Under the pieces are notes generated by a model. The model had not been told where the DNA came from. It saw only the letters and a program-made list of their open reading frames with translations, and made no database searches. From an uncultured Cryomorphaceae bacterium (lineage in GTDB: Bacteria > Bacteroidota > Bacteroidia > Flavobacteriales > Schleiferiaceae), in assembly GCA_913009655.1 (NCBI GenBank), contig CAJVWI010000001.1, positions 1 through 64,000 of the forward strand: a stretch of DNA of 64,000 nucleotides, read 5' to 3'. Shown here piece after piece: positions 8,390 to 17,160 of the stretch. The first letter of the stretch is position 1. Every line of letters starts with the position of its first letter. The translations under genes and the position numbers were made by a program.

Positions 8390-9460
8390 ATGCTACTCAC
8401 TTTAACTTGGGCTGCTGAGAGAGGTGTTGAAATTGGGCCCCTTTTTCTGCGCTACTATCAAATGCTTTTTTTTGTCGGATTTCTAGGGGGGTTTTACCTG
8501 ATGAAGCGATACTTCCAAAAAGAAGGAATCAAACAAGAAACTCTAGATAATTTACTTGTATACATCGTTTTAGCAACCATTGTAGGAGCGAGACTAGGTC
8601 ATGTTTTTTTCTATGATTGGGTCTATTACAAAATGAATATTACAGAAATATTCATGCCCTGGAAGGGTGGGTTAGCCTCACACGGCGCAGCAATTTTAAT
8701 TCCATTAACGTTATACTATTTTTCGAGAAAAAATTTAAAAGAAATTAAACATGGATTTCTTTGGCTCATGGATAGAGTTGTTATTGCAGTAGCTTTAGCT
8801 GGAGCATTAATCCGACTTGGTAATTTTACCAATTCAGAAATTTATGGAGATCCCGTTAATCACTCAACAGAAACTGTTTTTATGAGACCAGTTTTAGATT
8901 ATTTTGATTCTTACTTTTCAAATGCAATAGAAAAAATAGAATTTGAAGCCAATGGTAATTATATGATTACAGACAGTCTTGACCTTCCTGAGTATGAAAT
9001 GACAATAACTCCGACAGAGGGCGTATCTATCGGAGCAGTGCAATCTCTTCTAGAAGTTCATATGATGCCACTATTTAATTTCCAAAGTCGAGATAATAGA
9101 AACATATATATTCCTGAAGATTCTTATTTTTCTCCAAATGGGGGAAATAGCTATAAACTAATTTTGTACGGAATTCCACGATTCCCATCTCAATTATTTG
9201 AGGCGGCCGGTTATTTTATTATTTTCTTATTACTTCTAGTATTGGGGGAAAAAGAACAATTAGATTATCGAGGGAGAATTTTTGGCATCTTTCTTATTCT
9301 AGTATTTGGTTTTCGAATAGCTGTGGAATTTTTAAAAGCAAACCAGAAACAATTTGAAGCAACTATGGATTTTAATATGGGGCAGATTCTAAGTTTACCA
9401 CTTGTTATAATTGGCTTTTATCTTGTAATTAAATCCCTAAGGTTCCGTCTCAAATCATGA
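8390..9460 (+). CDS. lgt: Prolipoprotein diacylglyceryl transferase
   Basis: Inner-membrane enzyme that moves diacylglycerol from phosphatidylglycerol to the lipobox cysteine of prolipoproteins. Key regions are present: the His-containing GGLASHGAAILIP, the signature LIRLGNFTNSEIYGDP (Arg, Asn and Glu required in the E. coli enzyme) and the Arg of RFPSQLFEAAGYF. Several hydrophobic segments fit a multi-pass protein. At 356 residues it exceeds the common ~270-290; the extra length is a loop between the signature and the RFPSQ motif (about residues 170-255), a pattern I recall from other Bacteroidota Lgt proteins. It overlaps the DUF192 gene by four bases. Confidence 0.94.
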   Translation: MLLTLTWAAERGVEIGPLFLRYYQMLFFVGFLGGFYLMKRYFQKEGIKQETLDNLLVYIVLATIVGARLGHVFFYDWVYYKMNITEIFMPWKGGLASHGAAILIPLTLYYFSRKNLKEIKHGFLWLMDRVVIAVALAGALIRLGNFTNSEIYGDPVNHSTETVFMRPVLDYFDSYFSNAIEKIEFEANGNYMITDSLDLPEYEMTITPTEGVSIGAVQSLLEVHMMPLFNFQSRDNRNIYIPEDSYFSPNGGNSYKLILYGIPRFPSQLFEAAGYFIIFLLLLVLGEKEQLDYRGRIFGIFLILVFGFRIAVEFLKANQKQFEATMDFNMGQILSLPLVIIGFYLVIKSLRFRLKS

Positions 9461-9990
9461 CTAAAAATAAAAACTTAAAAATTTTAGGGAAAATTGCACT
9501 ATTCGCTGCATTGTCCATGTTTTTATATTCTCAAATAGCCCCATCAGTAAATTCTTCAAAATTAAATAAGTCCCAAAATATCAATAAAAAAACATTTGAA
9601 CCGACTTTTTCCGAAGAAGCAAAAGGTTATTTCATAAATGCAAATTCTGATACAATTGCCGACTTTAGGATAGAATTAGCCAAAACGACTAAGGAAATTC
9701 AAATCGGGATGATGTGGAGAAAAAGTATGTCAATAGATATGGGCATGCTATTCTTAATGCCGGAAGAAAAAATTCAAAGCTTTTGGATGAAAAACACATA
9801 TATACCGCTTGATATAATTTATATTAACTCAAATAACCAAGTCATAAGCATCAAGGAAAATGCTAAACCCATGAATGAAAGCCCCCTCCCATCGGAGAAG
9901 CCAGCCATTTATGTTTTAGAAATTCTTGGTGGAACAAGTGCAAAATTAGGAATCAAACCTGGCGATATATGGAAATGGAAAAAAGTATAA
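9457..9990 (+). CDS. DUF192 family protein with N-terminal membrane anchor
   Basis: A 177-residue protein. Residues about 8-26 (LGKIALFAALSMFLYSQIA) form a signal anchor or uncleaved signal peptide. The rest is the DUF192 domain: FRIELAKTTKEIQIGMMWRKSM, GMLFLMPEEKIQSFWMKNTYIPLDIIYIN, then LEILGGTSAKLGIKPGD. The molecular function is not established for the family. It starts inside the lgt stop (ATGA) and overlaps the following sialidase-fold gene by 22 bases, so all three should share a transcript. The protein is probably in the periplasm or facing it. Confidence 0.88.
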   Translation: MTKNKNLKILGKIALFAALSMFLYSQIAPSVNSSKLNKSQNINKKTFEPTFSEEAKGYFINANSDTIADFRIELAKTTKEIQIGMMWRKSMSIDMGMLFLMPEEKIQSFWMKNTYIPLDIIYINSNNQVISIKENAKPMNESPLPSEKPAIYVLEILGGTSAKLGIKPGDIWKWKKV

Positions 9991-11345
9991 AAAATTTACA
10001 TTTTATAATCATAACCCTATTTTTCTCTTTTTCAGGGTATTCCCAAAGTTTAAATAGAGGTGAGACTGAAAAAAATGAAAATAATTTCGATTGGCTGGTC
10101 TATACGATAAGTACTAATACACCTCCTCACGAGTGGGCATGTGAACCTAGCATTGCTGTCAACCCAAAAGGTAATCAAATCATAGCAGGGTCTGTTTTAG
10201 ATCAAGTTCATAGAACAAATGAAAACGGAAATGCTCGATCCGAAAACTGGAGTCATCAAACATTAGTCTCTCCATATGGGGTTTGGGGAGATCCAATAAT
10301 TCAATATGACTATGATGGAAGAGCATATTTCTTGCATCTAGCTACTCCAAATGGGAAAAAAGATGGTGACTACCTCGATAGAATTGTTCTACAATATTCT
10401 GATGATCATGGCATAACATGGAGTTCTGGAAGCAGTATTGGTTACAATCCACCAAAAGATCAAGACAAGGAGGGTATTGCCATTGATAAGAATAATATTT
10501 TGCATGTCTCCTGGACTGAATTTGATAAATACGGCGAAATTGATAAATCAAAGTACCGCTCTAGAATAAGATATTCTCAGTCATTAGATCGGGGAAATAC
10601 ATGGTCTAGAGCTATTACTATTTCATCAAATGAGGGTGACTGCATTGATGATGACAACACTACGGAAGGAGCGATCCCAGCAGTTGACCCATCTAGCGGA
10701 GTTATTGTTATCTGGAGTTTTCAAGACACTATCTGGTTGAATAGGTCAAATGATGATGGGGCTTTAACTTGGCTAAAGAGTGAACGGCCAATTGTCACTC
10801 ATGTTGGAGGGTGGGCACAAGAAATTCCTGGTTTTGGTCGAGCTAACGGAATGCCAATTTCAAAATTTTTAACAAATGGTGATTTGCATTTAGTATTTGG
10901 TGAACAATCAGAGGGGAAATCATGGTTGACTCATATGACATCAAATGACGGCGGTGTAAAATGGTCAAGCAAAAAAAAAATACCCTACCCAAATAGTGTG
11001 ATTCATCACTTCATGCCATGGTTTACTGTAGATACAACAGATAACTCTCTTCATATAATTGCATATGGACAGATAGACACAACATCATGGGAAACTCAAG
11101 CATTTCATAGTTACAGCTATGATGGTGGACTCACATGGAGACATCACGTATTAGCGGAGTCTTTTTCACCTACTCCAGATCATTTTTTTGGAGACTATAA
11201 CGGTATAGTTGCGCATCCTAAAAGTGGCCTTCACATGGTTTGGACTCAACAGGTTAATGGCATCAACTCTATCTATTATGGAAATATGATGAGGAATGAT
11301 GAAAGAAAAGTAAATGGGGTTATAAAAAAAGAAAAGGAAAAATAA
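9969..11345 (+). CDS. Secreted sialidase-superfamily (BNR repeat) protein
   Basis: A 458-residue protein with a signal peptide (cut probably after FSGYSQ). Four or more Asp-box-like repeats are visible: YSDDHGITWSSG, SLDRGNTWSRA, SNDGGVKWSSK and YSYDGGLTWRHH. These indicate a six-bladed sialidase-type propeller. I cannot identify a full sialidase catalytic set (Arg triad, Tyr/Glu pair), so enzyme activity is unproved. There is no type IX sorting domain; the tail is short and lysine-rich (VIKKEKEK). The start overlaps DUF192 by 22 bases; an alternative ATG two codons later also fits. Confidence 0.72.
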   Translation: MEMEKSIKNLHFIIITLFFSFSGYSQSLNRGETEKNENNFDWLVYTISTNTPPHEWACEPSIAVNPKGNQIIAGSVLDQVHRTNENGNARSENWSHQTLVSPYGVWGDPIIQYDYDGRAYFLHLATPNGKKDGDYLDRIVLQYSDDHGITWSSGSSIGYNPPKDQDKEGIAIDKNNILHVSWTEFDKYGEIDKSKYRSRIRYSQSLDRGNTWSRAITISSNEGDCIDDDNTTEGAIPAVDPSSGVIVIWSFQDTIWLNRSNDDGALTWLKSERPIVTHVGGWAQEIPGFGRANGMPISKFLTNGDLHLVFGEQSEGKSWLTHMTSNDGGVKWSSKKKIPYPNSVIHHFMPWFTVDTTDNSLHIIAYGQIDTTSWETQAFHSYSYDGGLTWRHHVLAESFSPTPDHFFGDYNGIVAHPKSGLHMVWTQQVNGINSIYYGNMMRNDERKVNGVIKKEKEK

Positions 11346-11355
11346 AATTCAGAAA

Positions 11356-12054
11356 ATGAAATTACTATTAGCCTCAACATCTTCTATTCACGGCCATTCA
11401 TATTTAAGTTATTTTAAGGAAGCCTGGACAAGTCATTTTAAAAATATAAATGGACCTGTTATTTTTATTCCTTATGCTCGACCAGGAGGCGTCTCATGGG
11501 ATGATTATACCGAAGTTGCTGCCAAAGCCTTTAAAGCAGAAGGGATTGATCTAAAGGGGATTCACACGTTCGATAGCCCTCGCGATGCTGCAATAAAAGG
11601 TGGTGGGTTTTTTACAGGAGGAGGAAATACATTTGTTTTATTGAAGACATTAATAGATAATGACTCCTTTAAAGTAATCGATGAACATGTTAGACTTGGG
11701 AAACCCTACATGGGAACCTCTGCAGGAAGTAATATTGCTGGTTCAACAATTGGAACAAGTAATGATATGCCCATAATATATCCCCAGACATTTAACGCCT
11801 TTAACTGGGTTCCATTTAACATTAACCCTCACTATCAAGACCCATCAAACAATTCAACTCATATGGGAGAAACTAGAGAAACAAGAATCCAAGAATTTCA
11901 CATTTATAATAAAACTCCGGTAATAGGACTAAGAGAAGGTTCTTATATCCAGTCTAATGGGGAAGAACACTTTTTAAAAGGCGATTTATCAGCTCGAATT
12001 TTTAAAGCTAGAAAACATCCATTTGAAATTAGTGACGGTGCATTGAGTATTTGA
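11356..12054 (+). CDS. pepE: Dipeptidase E (aspartyl dipeptidase, peptidase family S51)
   Basis: Cytoplasmic peptidase that cleaves N-terminal aspartate from dipeptides such as Asp-X. The 232-residue length matches PepE. The nucleophile Ser is in MGTSAGSNIAG, the glycine-rich turn FFTGGGNTFVLL precedes it, and the conserved INPHYQDP segment carries the catalytic His. RETRIQEFH and VIGLREGSYIQ are also characteristic. It lies ten bases after the sialidase-fold gene and likely shares its message; it could help recycle peptides. Confidence 0.93.
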   Translation: MKLLLASTSSIHGHSYLSYFKEAWTSHFKNINGPVIFIPYARPGGVSWDDYTEVAAKAFKAEGIDLKGIHTFDSPRDAAIKGGGFFTGGGNTFVLLKTLIDNDSFKVIDEHVRLGKPYMGTSAGSNIAGSTIGTSNDMPIIYPQTFNAFNWVPFNINPHYQDPSNNSTHMGETRETRIQEFHIYNKTPVIGLREGSYIQSNGEEHFLKGDLSARIFKARKHPFEISDGALSI

Positions 12055-12085
12055 TATTTTAATTTTATTGCTTTTTAGATAGAAG

Positions 12086-12093
12086 TACCTTTA
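12086..12093 (+). promoter_or_regulatory. Possible -7 box TACCTTTA upstream of gpmI
   Basis: Matches TAnnTTTG at seven of eight positions and ends four bases before the gpmI ATG. No TTG lies 17-23 bases upstream. If used, transcription would begin at or next to the start codon. Confidence 0.35.
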
Positions 12094-12097
12094 CGTT

Positions 12098-13618
12098 ATG
12101 AATAATTCATTGAAAAAATCCGTCCTTCTGATACTCGACGGTTGGGGTATAGCCGCGGATCCAAAAGTATCCGCTGTAGATATTGCCAAGACCCCTTTTA
12201 TGGATTCTCTAAAAAAAGATTCTACTGGTTCTCAATTGGAAGCCTCAGGTTTATCCGTTGGTCTACCAATAGGCCAAATGGGTAACTCGGAAGTAGGACA
12301 TATGAATTTAGGAGCGGGACGAATTGTGTATCAAGACTTAGCAAAAATTGATATTGCAATCGAGAAAAAAACCATATCGCAAAATGAAACCTTTCAAAAC
12401 TTATTAAAAAATTGTAAAGGGAAACGATTGCACTTGATAGGCCTCGTTAGCGATGGAGGAGTTCACAGCCATGTTAATCATCTAAAAGGACTACTAACTT
12501 TATTTGCTGAAGAAGACATTGATAACATTTATTTACATGCCTTTACTGATGGAAGAGATACTGATCCTAAGAGTGGTAAAGGTTTTTTGCAAGATGTAGA
12601 TACGCACATGAAGAAAACTACAGGCCAAATAGCAAGTATTTGTGGACGTTACTATTCTATGGACCGTGATAATAGATGGGAGAGGATTCAAAAAGCTTAT
12701 AATCTCATAATAAAAGGAGAAGGAAGACGATACAACGGTAATGCCTCTGATGCGATTCAATCAGCCTATGACCTTGGGCAGACAGATGAATTTATTTTAC
12801 CCATTCAAATTAAACCAATTCAGATCTGCAGTGGAGATGTTGTTTTATTTTTTAATTTTCGAACTGATAGAAGTCGACAGTTGACAAGAGTCATAAGTCA
12901 GGAAAATTTTCCTGACTATCAAATGACAAAATTAAATACACAATTTTATACATTAACAAAATATGATAAAGCATATACTGGAGTTCAAGTGATTTTCGAA
13001 AAAAATAATTTAAAAAACACTCTAGGTGAAGTTCTCGAAAATGCGGGAAAAAGACAAATTCGCATTGCGGAAACCGAAAAATACCCTCATGTCACTTTCT
13101 TTTTTTCAGGAGGAAGAGAAGAGAAGTTTAACAATGAGAAGAGAATATTGTGTCCATCAGCAAAAGTAGCAACCTATGATCTCATGCCAGAAATGAGTGC
13201 TAATGAAATTTGTGAAGCAATTATTCCTGAATTGGAGAATGAATCTGCAGACTTCATATGCTTAAATTTCGCCAATCCCGATATGGTAGGACATACTGGG
13301 AATATTTCTGCTACTATAAAAGCGGTTGAAACTGTTGATAGCTGCAGTCAAAAATTAGTTGATATTGGAGTCAAAAATAATTATACGTTCTTTATTTTAG
13401 CAGATCATGGAAATGCAGATTTTATGATCAACAAAGATGGAAGTCCAAATACAGCACATACAACTCAGCCGGTTCCATTTTATATTGTAACAGATTTAAA
13501 ATTTAATTATAAGCTTGAAAATGGAATTTTAGGAGATGTTGCACCAACAATACTAGATTGGATGGGAATTAACAAGCCTAAAGAAATGACTGGGAAATCC
13601 TTGATTACTCAAATATGA
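12098..13618 (+). CDS. gpmI: 2,3-bisphosphoglycerate-independent phosphoglycerate mutase
   Basis: Manganese-dependent enzyme interconverting 3- and 2-phosphoglycerate in glycolysis and gluconeogenesis, one step before enolase (also in this window). The 506 residues contain VLLILDGWGIA, the phosphoserine-forming motif GQMGNSEVGHMNLGAGR, the substrate-binding HAFTDGRDTDP and GRYYSMDRDNRW, and metal-site motifs NFANPDMVGHTG and ILADHGNAD. It overlaps map by four bases (ATGA). Confidence 0.96.
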   Translation: MNNSLKKSVLLILDGWGIAADPKVSAVDIAKTPFMDSLKKDSTGSQLEASGLSVGLPIGQMGNSEVGHMNLGAGRIVYQDLAKIDIAIEKKTISQNETFQNLLKNCKGKRLHLIGLVSDGGVHSHVNHLKGLLTLFAEEDIDNIYLHAFTDGRDTDPKSGKGFLQDVDTHMKKTTGQIASICGRYYSMDRDNRWERIQKAYNLIIKGEGRRYNGNASDAIQSAYDLGQTDEFILPIQIKPIQICSGDVVLFFNFRTDRSRQLTRVISQENFPDYQMTKLNTQFYTLTKYDKAYTGVQVIFEKNNLKNTLGEVLENAGKRQIRIAETEKYPHVTFFFSGGREEKFNNEKRILCPSAKVATYDLMPEMSANEICEAIIPELENESADFICLNFANPDMVGHTGNISATIKAVETVDSCSQKLVDIGVKNNYTFFILADHGNADFMINKDGSPNTAHTTQPVPFYIVTDLKFNYKLENGILGDVAPTILDWMGINKPKEMTGKSLITQI

Positions 13619-14415
13619 TTATTATAAAATCCAAGGATGAAATTGAACGCATGCGGATCAGTGCATTAATGGTTTCAAAAACATTAGGAATGCTTGCTTC
13701 TGAAATAAAGCCAGGGGTTACATCACTTTATTTAGATAAACTAGCAGAGAGCTTTATACGCGACAATGGAGGCAAACCTGGATTTCTTGGAATGTATGAT
13801 TTCCCTAATACCTTATGCACCTCTGTAAACAGTGAAGTTGTGCATGGGATTCCATCAAACAAGCCTCTACTTGATGGTGATATAATTTCTATTGATTGCG
13901 GAGTTCTATTTGACGAATATTACGGAGATCATGCTTATACATTTTCTGTAGGTGAAATATCTAAAGAGATTAAGGACCTTCTTGAGACTACAAAGGAGTC
14001 TCTCTATAAAGGGATTTCTGAAATGCGAAGTGGAAAAAGAGTTGGAGATATAGGCTATGCCATACAAGAGCATTGCGAATCTAAAGGATATGGAGTAGTT
14101 CGTGAATTAGTAGGACATGGACTAGGAAAAAAACTACATGAAGACCCTCAGGTGCCAAATTATGGCAAAAGAAATACTGGGAAATTATTAAAAAACGGAA
14201 TGGTTCTAGCAATCGAACCTATGATTAACCTTGGAACTCACCGTGTCCGACAATTAGAAGATGGCTGGAGTATTGTAACAGAAGACAATAAAGTGTCCGC
14301 GCATTTCGAACATGACATTGCGATAGTCAATGGGTATCCAGAAATTTTGTCCACATTTGATTACATTCATGAGGCCCTTGGAATAAAGGGGGGAAGTCAT
14401 AATATAAGCTCATGA
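13615..14415 (+). CDS. map: Methionine aminopeptidase, type I
   Basis: Removes N-terminal methionine from new proteins. All five dinuclear-metal ligands can be placed: Asp in SIDCGV, Asp in GDHAYTF, His in VGHGLGKKLHEDP, Glu in AIEPMINLG and Glu in AHFEHDIAI; the substrate His is in EVVHGIPS. There is no zinc-finger extension, so this is the short bacterial form. In some Bacteroidota map sits between secY and infA; here that slot is empty and map is paired with gpmI instead. Confidence 0.95.
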   Translation: MIIIKSKDEIERMRISALMVSKTLGMLASEIKPGVTSLYLDKLAESFIRDNGGKPGFLGMYDFPNTLCTSVNSEVVHGIPSNKPLLDGDIISIDCGVLFDEYYGDHAYTFSVGEISKEIKDLLETTKESLYKGISEMRSGKRVGDIGYAIQEHCESKGYGVVRELVGHGLGKKLHEDPQVPNYGKRNTGKLLKNGMVLAIEPMINLGTHRVRQLEDGWSIVTEDNKVSAHFEHDIAIVNGYPEILSTFDYIHEALGIKGGSHNISS

Positions 14416-15173
14416 TTGAACTAGCTCTAAAATATATACCCCGCCCATGGCTCATACGTCTTAGTATGGTGATGAGAGTTATTGGACCAATCATATACTC
14501 GGGGAACAACTTTACCGATCCAATAGATGGACGTAGCTATCGAAAATTTTTGCCATATGGATACAGTGGACGGATTCGTAATAACGCGATGAGTCCTGGA
14601 ACCAATTCTCTTGAAAGACACCGACTACTTTATTTATATCTGAAGATTTCCACAAAATTTTTCACGAAGAAACTTAAAGTATTACATATTGCTCCGGAAC
14701 AATGCTTCTATTATAGATTCAAGCAACTAAATAATCTTGAAGTCATATCTGGTGATATTGAATCCCCCTTAGCTGATATACATTTCGATTTACACCAAAT
14801 ACCATTAAAAGAAAATACATTTGATGTGATTTTTTGCAACCATGTTCTTGAGCATGTTAACAATGATATCACTTGTCTAAATGAGTTATATAGAGTTATG
14901 AAACCAGGTGGATGGGGAATATTTCAAGTGCCCTTTGTAAGGGGGACAAAAAAAACAATTGAAGACCCTTCCATTACAGACCCAGCGGAAAGAGAGAGGA
15001 GATTTTTACAGTATGACCATGTAAGACTCTACGGAGAAGACTATCCTGAGAGACTTGAGTCCATTGGCTTTAGGGTGGAAACAGTAATTTTAGGTAGAAC
15101 ACTTCCCGAAAAAGATGTTAAACGTTTTGGGATCCCAAAAAACGAACCTCTTTTTGTTTGCCACAAGGATTAA
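14412..15173 (+). CDS. Class I SAM-dependent methyltransferase, substrate unknown
   Basis: A 253-residue protein starting inside the map stop codon (ATGA). The Methyltransf_11-like core is visible: motif I in an altered form (VLHIAPEQCFYYRF), the acidic residue after strand 2 (VISGDIESP), FDVIFCNHVLEHV and then RVMKPGGWGIFQVPF. The N-terminal 80 residues, including RSYRKFLPYG, may be a substrate-recognition region. Coupling to map is a Flavobacteriales-type arrangement as I recall it, but it does not reveal the substrate. Confidence 0.75.
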   Translation: MIELALKYIPRPWLIRLSMVMRVIGPIIYSGNNFTDPIDGRSYRKFLPYGYSGRIRNNAMSPGTNSLERHRLLYLYLKISTKFFTKKLKVLHIAPEQCFYYRFKQLNNLEVISGDIESPLADIHFDLHQIPLKENTFDVIFCNHVLEHVNNDITCLNELYRVMKPGGWGIFQVPFVRGTKKTIEDPSITDPAERERRFLQYDHVRLYGEDYPERLESIGFRVETVILGRTLPEKDVKRFGIPKNEPLFVCHKD

Positions 15174-15198
15174 TTAGGCTAAAAAATCACAATAGCAA

Positions 15199-15996
15199 TC
15201 ATGAAAGAGAAGCGATCTCCTTAGCCATCTTGGCTTCTTCTTGCTGAGCCAAATCAGGATCAACTAAGATTCTTCCAGAATGCTCATCAATCATAATTTT
15301 CTTTCGCTGAGCAATTTCCATTTGACGTTGAGGAGGTATAGTAAAGTAAGAGCCACCTGAAGCTCCACGTTCGATAGAAACAACCGCAAGACCATTATTT
15401 ACTTTAGAACGGATTCTATTATAAGCCGCTAAAAGCCTATCATCAGATAAAGCTTTCGCAAGGGATTCAGAACGTTCCAATAATAATTTCTCTTCTTTTT
15501 CAGTTTCATTGACTATTGAATCTAATTCACCTTTTTTAAACTCTAGATGGCTTTGACGCTCTTCATACTTTTCTTGAATAGTTGTCAACAACAAGCCGCG
15601 GGTCTCAACTACTACCTCAAATTCTCCAATATGCTTTTCAGCCAATTGAATTTCTAATTCTTGATATTCTGTCTCTTTTGCAATAGCGTCAAACTCACGA
15701 TTATTACGAACATTTTTCTGTTGTTCCTCGTATTTTAATATTTTTTCTTGACATGCCTTTATCAACTGTTTGTGGCCTTTAATTTCCGTCTTCGCCGATG
15801 TAACTTCCTCGTCTACCTTAGATAATCGAGTTTTCATCCCAGCAATTTCATCTTCTAAATCTTGAACTTCTAACGGTAATTCACCGCGGAGGTTGCGAAT
15901 TTCGTCAATACGTCGATCTACAATTTGAAGATCATAAAGCGAACGAAGTTTTTCTTCAACTCCAGTAGTTTTTGCTGTATTTGTCTTTTTTGCCAT
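15199..15996 (-). CDS. Coiled-coil protein of the C4 zinc-ribbon family, lacking its zinc cysteines
   Basis: A 265-residue protein. Residues about 12-200 form a long charged antiparallel coiled coil (LRSLYDLQIVDRRIDEIRNLRGELP through KALSDDRLLAAYNRI). The C-terminal part aligns by eye with the family's zinc ribbon: GASGGSYFTIPPQRQMEIAQRKKI followed by DEHSGRILVDPDL. In zinc-binding relatives these places read roughly CGGC...IPPQ...CEHCGRILV; here the four ligand positions are Ser, Ser, Asp and Ser, so no zinc should bind. It lies one base after the Nif3-family stop, a pairing seen widely in Bacteroidota. Function is unknown; relatives have been linked to flagellar or nucleic-acid roles, not transferable here. 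Confidence 0.78.
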   Translation of the reverse strand: MAKKTNTAKTTGVEEKLRSLYDLQIVDRRIDEIRNLRGELPLEVQDLEDEIAGMKTRLSKVDEEVTSAKTEIKGHKQLIKACQEKILKYEEQQKNVRNNREFDAIAKETEYQELEIQLAEKHIGEFEVVVETRGLLLTTIQEKYEERQSHLEFKKGELDSIVNETEKEEKLLLERSESLAKALSDDRLLAAYNRIRSKVNNGLAVVSIERGASGGSYFTIPPQRQMEIAQRKKIMIDEHSGRILVDPDLAQQEEAKMAKEIASLS

Positions 15997-15997
15997 T

Positions 15998-17092
15998 TCA
16001 GGATGTAATGATTGGATTCGTTATTGATTCCGTTTTAATGACCGCGAAATTAGTCATTTTAGAGCGAATGTAATCAGTAATTAATTGAATTGTATGTTGT
16101 TCGCTCTCCCAATGACCAATATCAGCTAAAAATATAACTTTTTTCGCATCAAAAAACCTATGGTACGATATATCTGATGTTATGTAAGCATCACTTTTTA
16201 ATTTAATAGCGTCCGCCAGTAACTCAGAACCAGAACCTCCGCAAAGGGCAACTCGCTTTACTAAATTAGATTTAGAATTTGTATGTTTTATTACTTTGAC
16301 ACCAAAAACCTTTTTTATTTTATTTATAAAATCTTTATCGCTAAGCTCTGTCTCAAGCTCACCAATAACTCCAAAACCAATGTCTTGCGATGAATTGGAC
16401 ATCTCCAACCAAGCATATGAAACCTGCTCATATGGGTGACTATTAATGAGAGCCTTTTCAACCAATTCTTTGCATTCAATCGGCACAATTAATTCCAATC
16501 GATCCTCAGTTGCCAATTCTAAATTGCCTACATCTCCTTTGTAAGGATTTGAACCTTTCAATGCTCGAAATGAGGAGTTACCTTGAACTGTAAATTTACA
16601 TTGATCATAGCTACCAACTCTGCCTGCTCCGGCATCGAATAGTGCTTCAGAGACAATTTTGGTATATTTCCTTGGAACATGTGTGACTAATTGAAAAAAA
16701 CCTGGTTTTTTCGGCGAAAGTATTTTCATATTTAATAGACCTAAAGCCTCTCCCATAGCAAAAGAAACTCCACCAGAAATACTATCAAGATTTGTATGTA
16801 TTGCATATAAAGCAATATCGTTTTTAATTGCCATTATTATACATCTTTCAACTTCATTATCTCCAGTTAAGGATTTTAAACCCTTAAATATTATTGGATG
16901 ATGAGCTACAATAATATTTGCATCCCTATGAATTGCTTCCAAAATAACTTCTTCTGTGACATCTAATGAAACCAGCACAGAAGAGATTTTTGTTTCACCA
17001 TCTCCCACTAGTAGACCACAATTGTCATAACTCTCTTGTAATGATAATGGGGCCCAATCTTCCAAAAGTTTTTCTAAATCCTTTATTTTCAT
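15998..17092 (-). CDS. Nif3-like dinuclear metal center protein
   Basis: A 364-residue member of the NIF3/YbgI (GTP cyclohydrolase 1 type 2-like) family. The N-terminal domain contains QESYDNCGLLVGD, the metal-binding IIVAHHPIIFKGLKSL and AIHTNLDSISGGVSFAMGEALGL. The C-terminal domain supplies further ligands in DISYHRFFDAKKVIFLADIGHWESEQ. Between them (about 125-230) is the PII-like insertion (FQLVTHVPRKYTKIVSEALFDAGAGRVGSYDQC) typical of the long form. Members form hexameric toroids; the in vivo reaction is not settled. Confidence 0.9.
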   Translation of the reverse strand: MKIKDLEKLLEDWAPLSLQESYDNCGLLVGDGETKISSVLVSLDVTEEVILEAIHRDANIIVAHHPIIFKGLKSLTGDNEVERCIIMAIKNDIALYAIHTNLDSISGGVSFAMGEALGLLNMKILSPKKPGFFQLVTHVPRKYTKIVSEALFDAGAGRVGSYDQCKFTVQGNSSFRALKGSNPYKGDVGNLELATEDRLELIVPIECKELVEKALINSHPYEQVSYAWLEMSNSSQDIGFGVIGELETELSDKDFINKIKKVFGVKVIKHTNSKSNLVKRVALCGGSGSELLADAIKLKSDAYITSDISYHRFFDAKKVIFLADIGHWESEQHTIQLITDYIRSKMTNFAVIKTESITNPIITS

Positions 17093-17106
17093 GGCTCTAA
17101 TATAAA

Positions 17107-17136
17107 AAAGGGCTTTTCGTAAAAGAAAAGCCCTTT
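17107..17136 (-). terminator. Rho-independent terminator of rpsA
   Basis: Perfect 12-bp hairpin AAAGGGCTTTTC / GAAAAGCCCTTT with a six-base loop, lying 24 bases after the rpsA stop on the minus strand. The stem runs into TTTTTT on that strand. It separates rpsA from the Nif3-family gene, whose start is only 14 bases further. Confidence 0.92.
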
Positions 17137-17160
17137 CAAAATTAATTAAAATAATTAATT

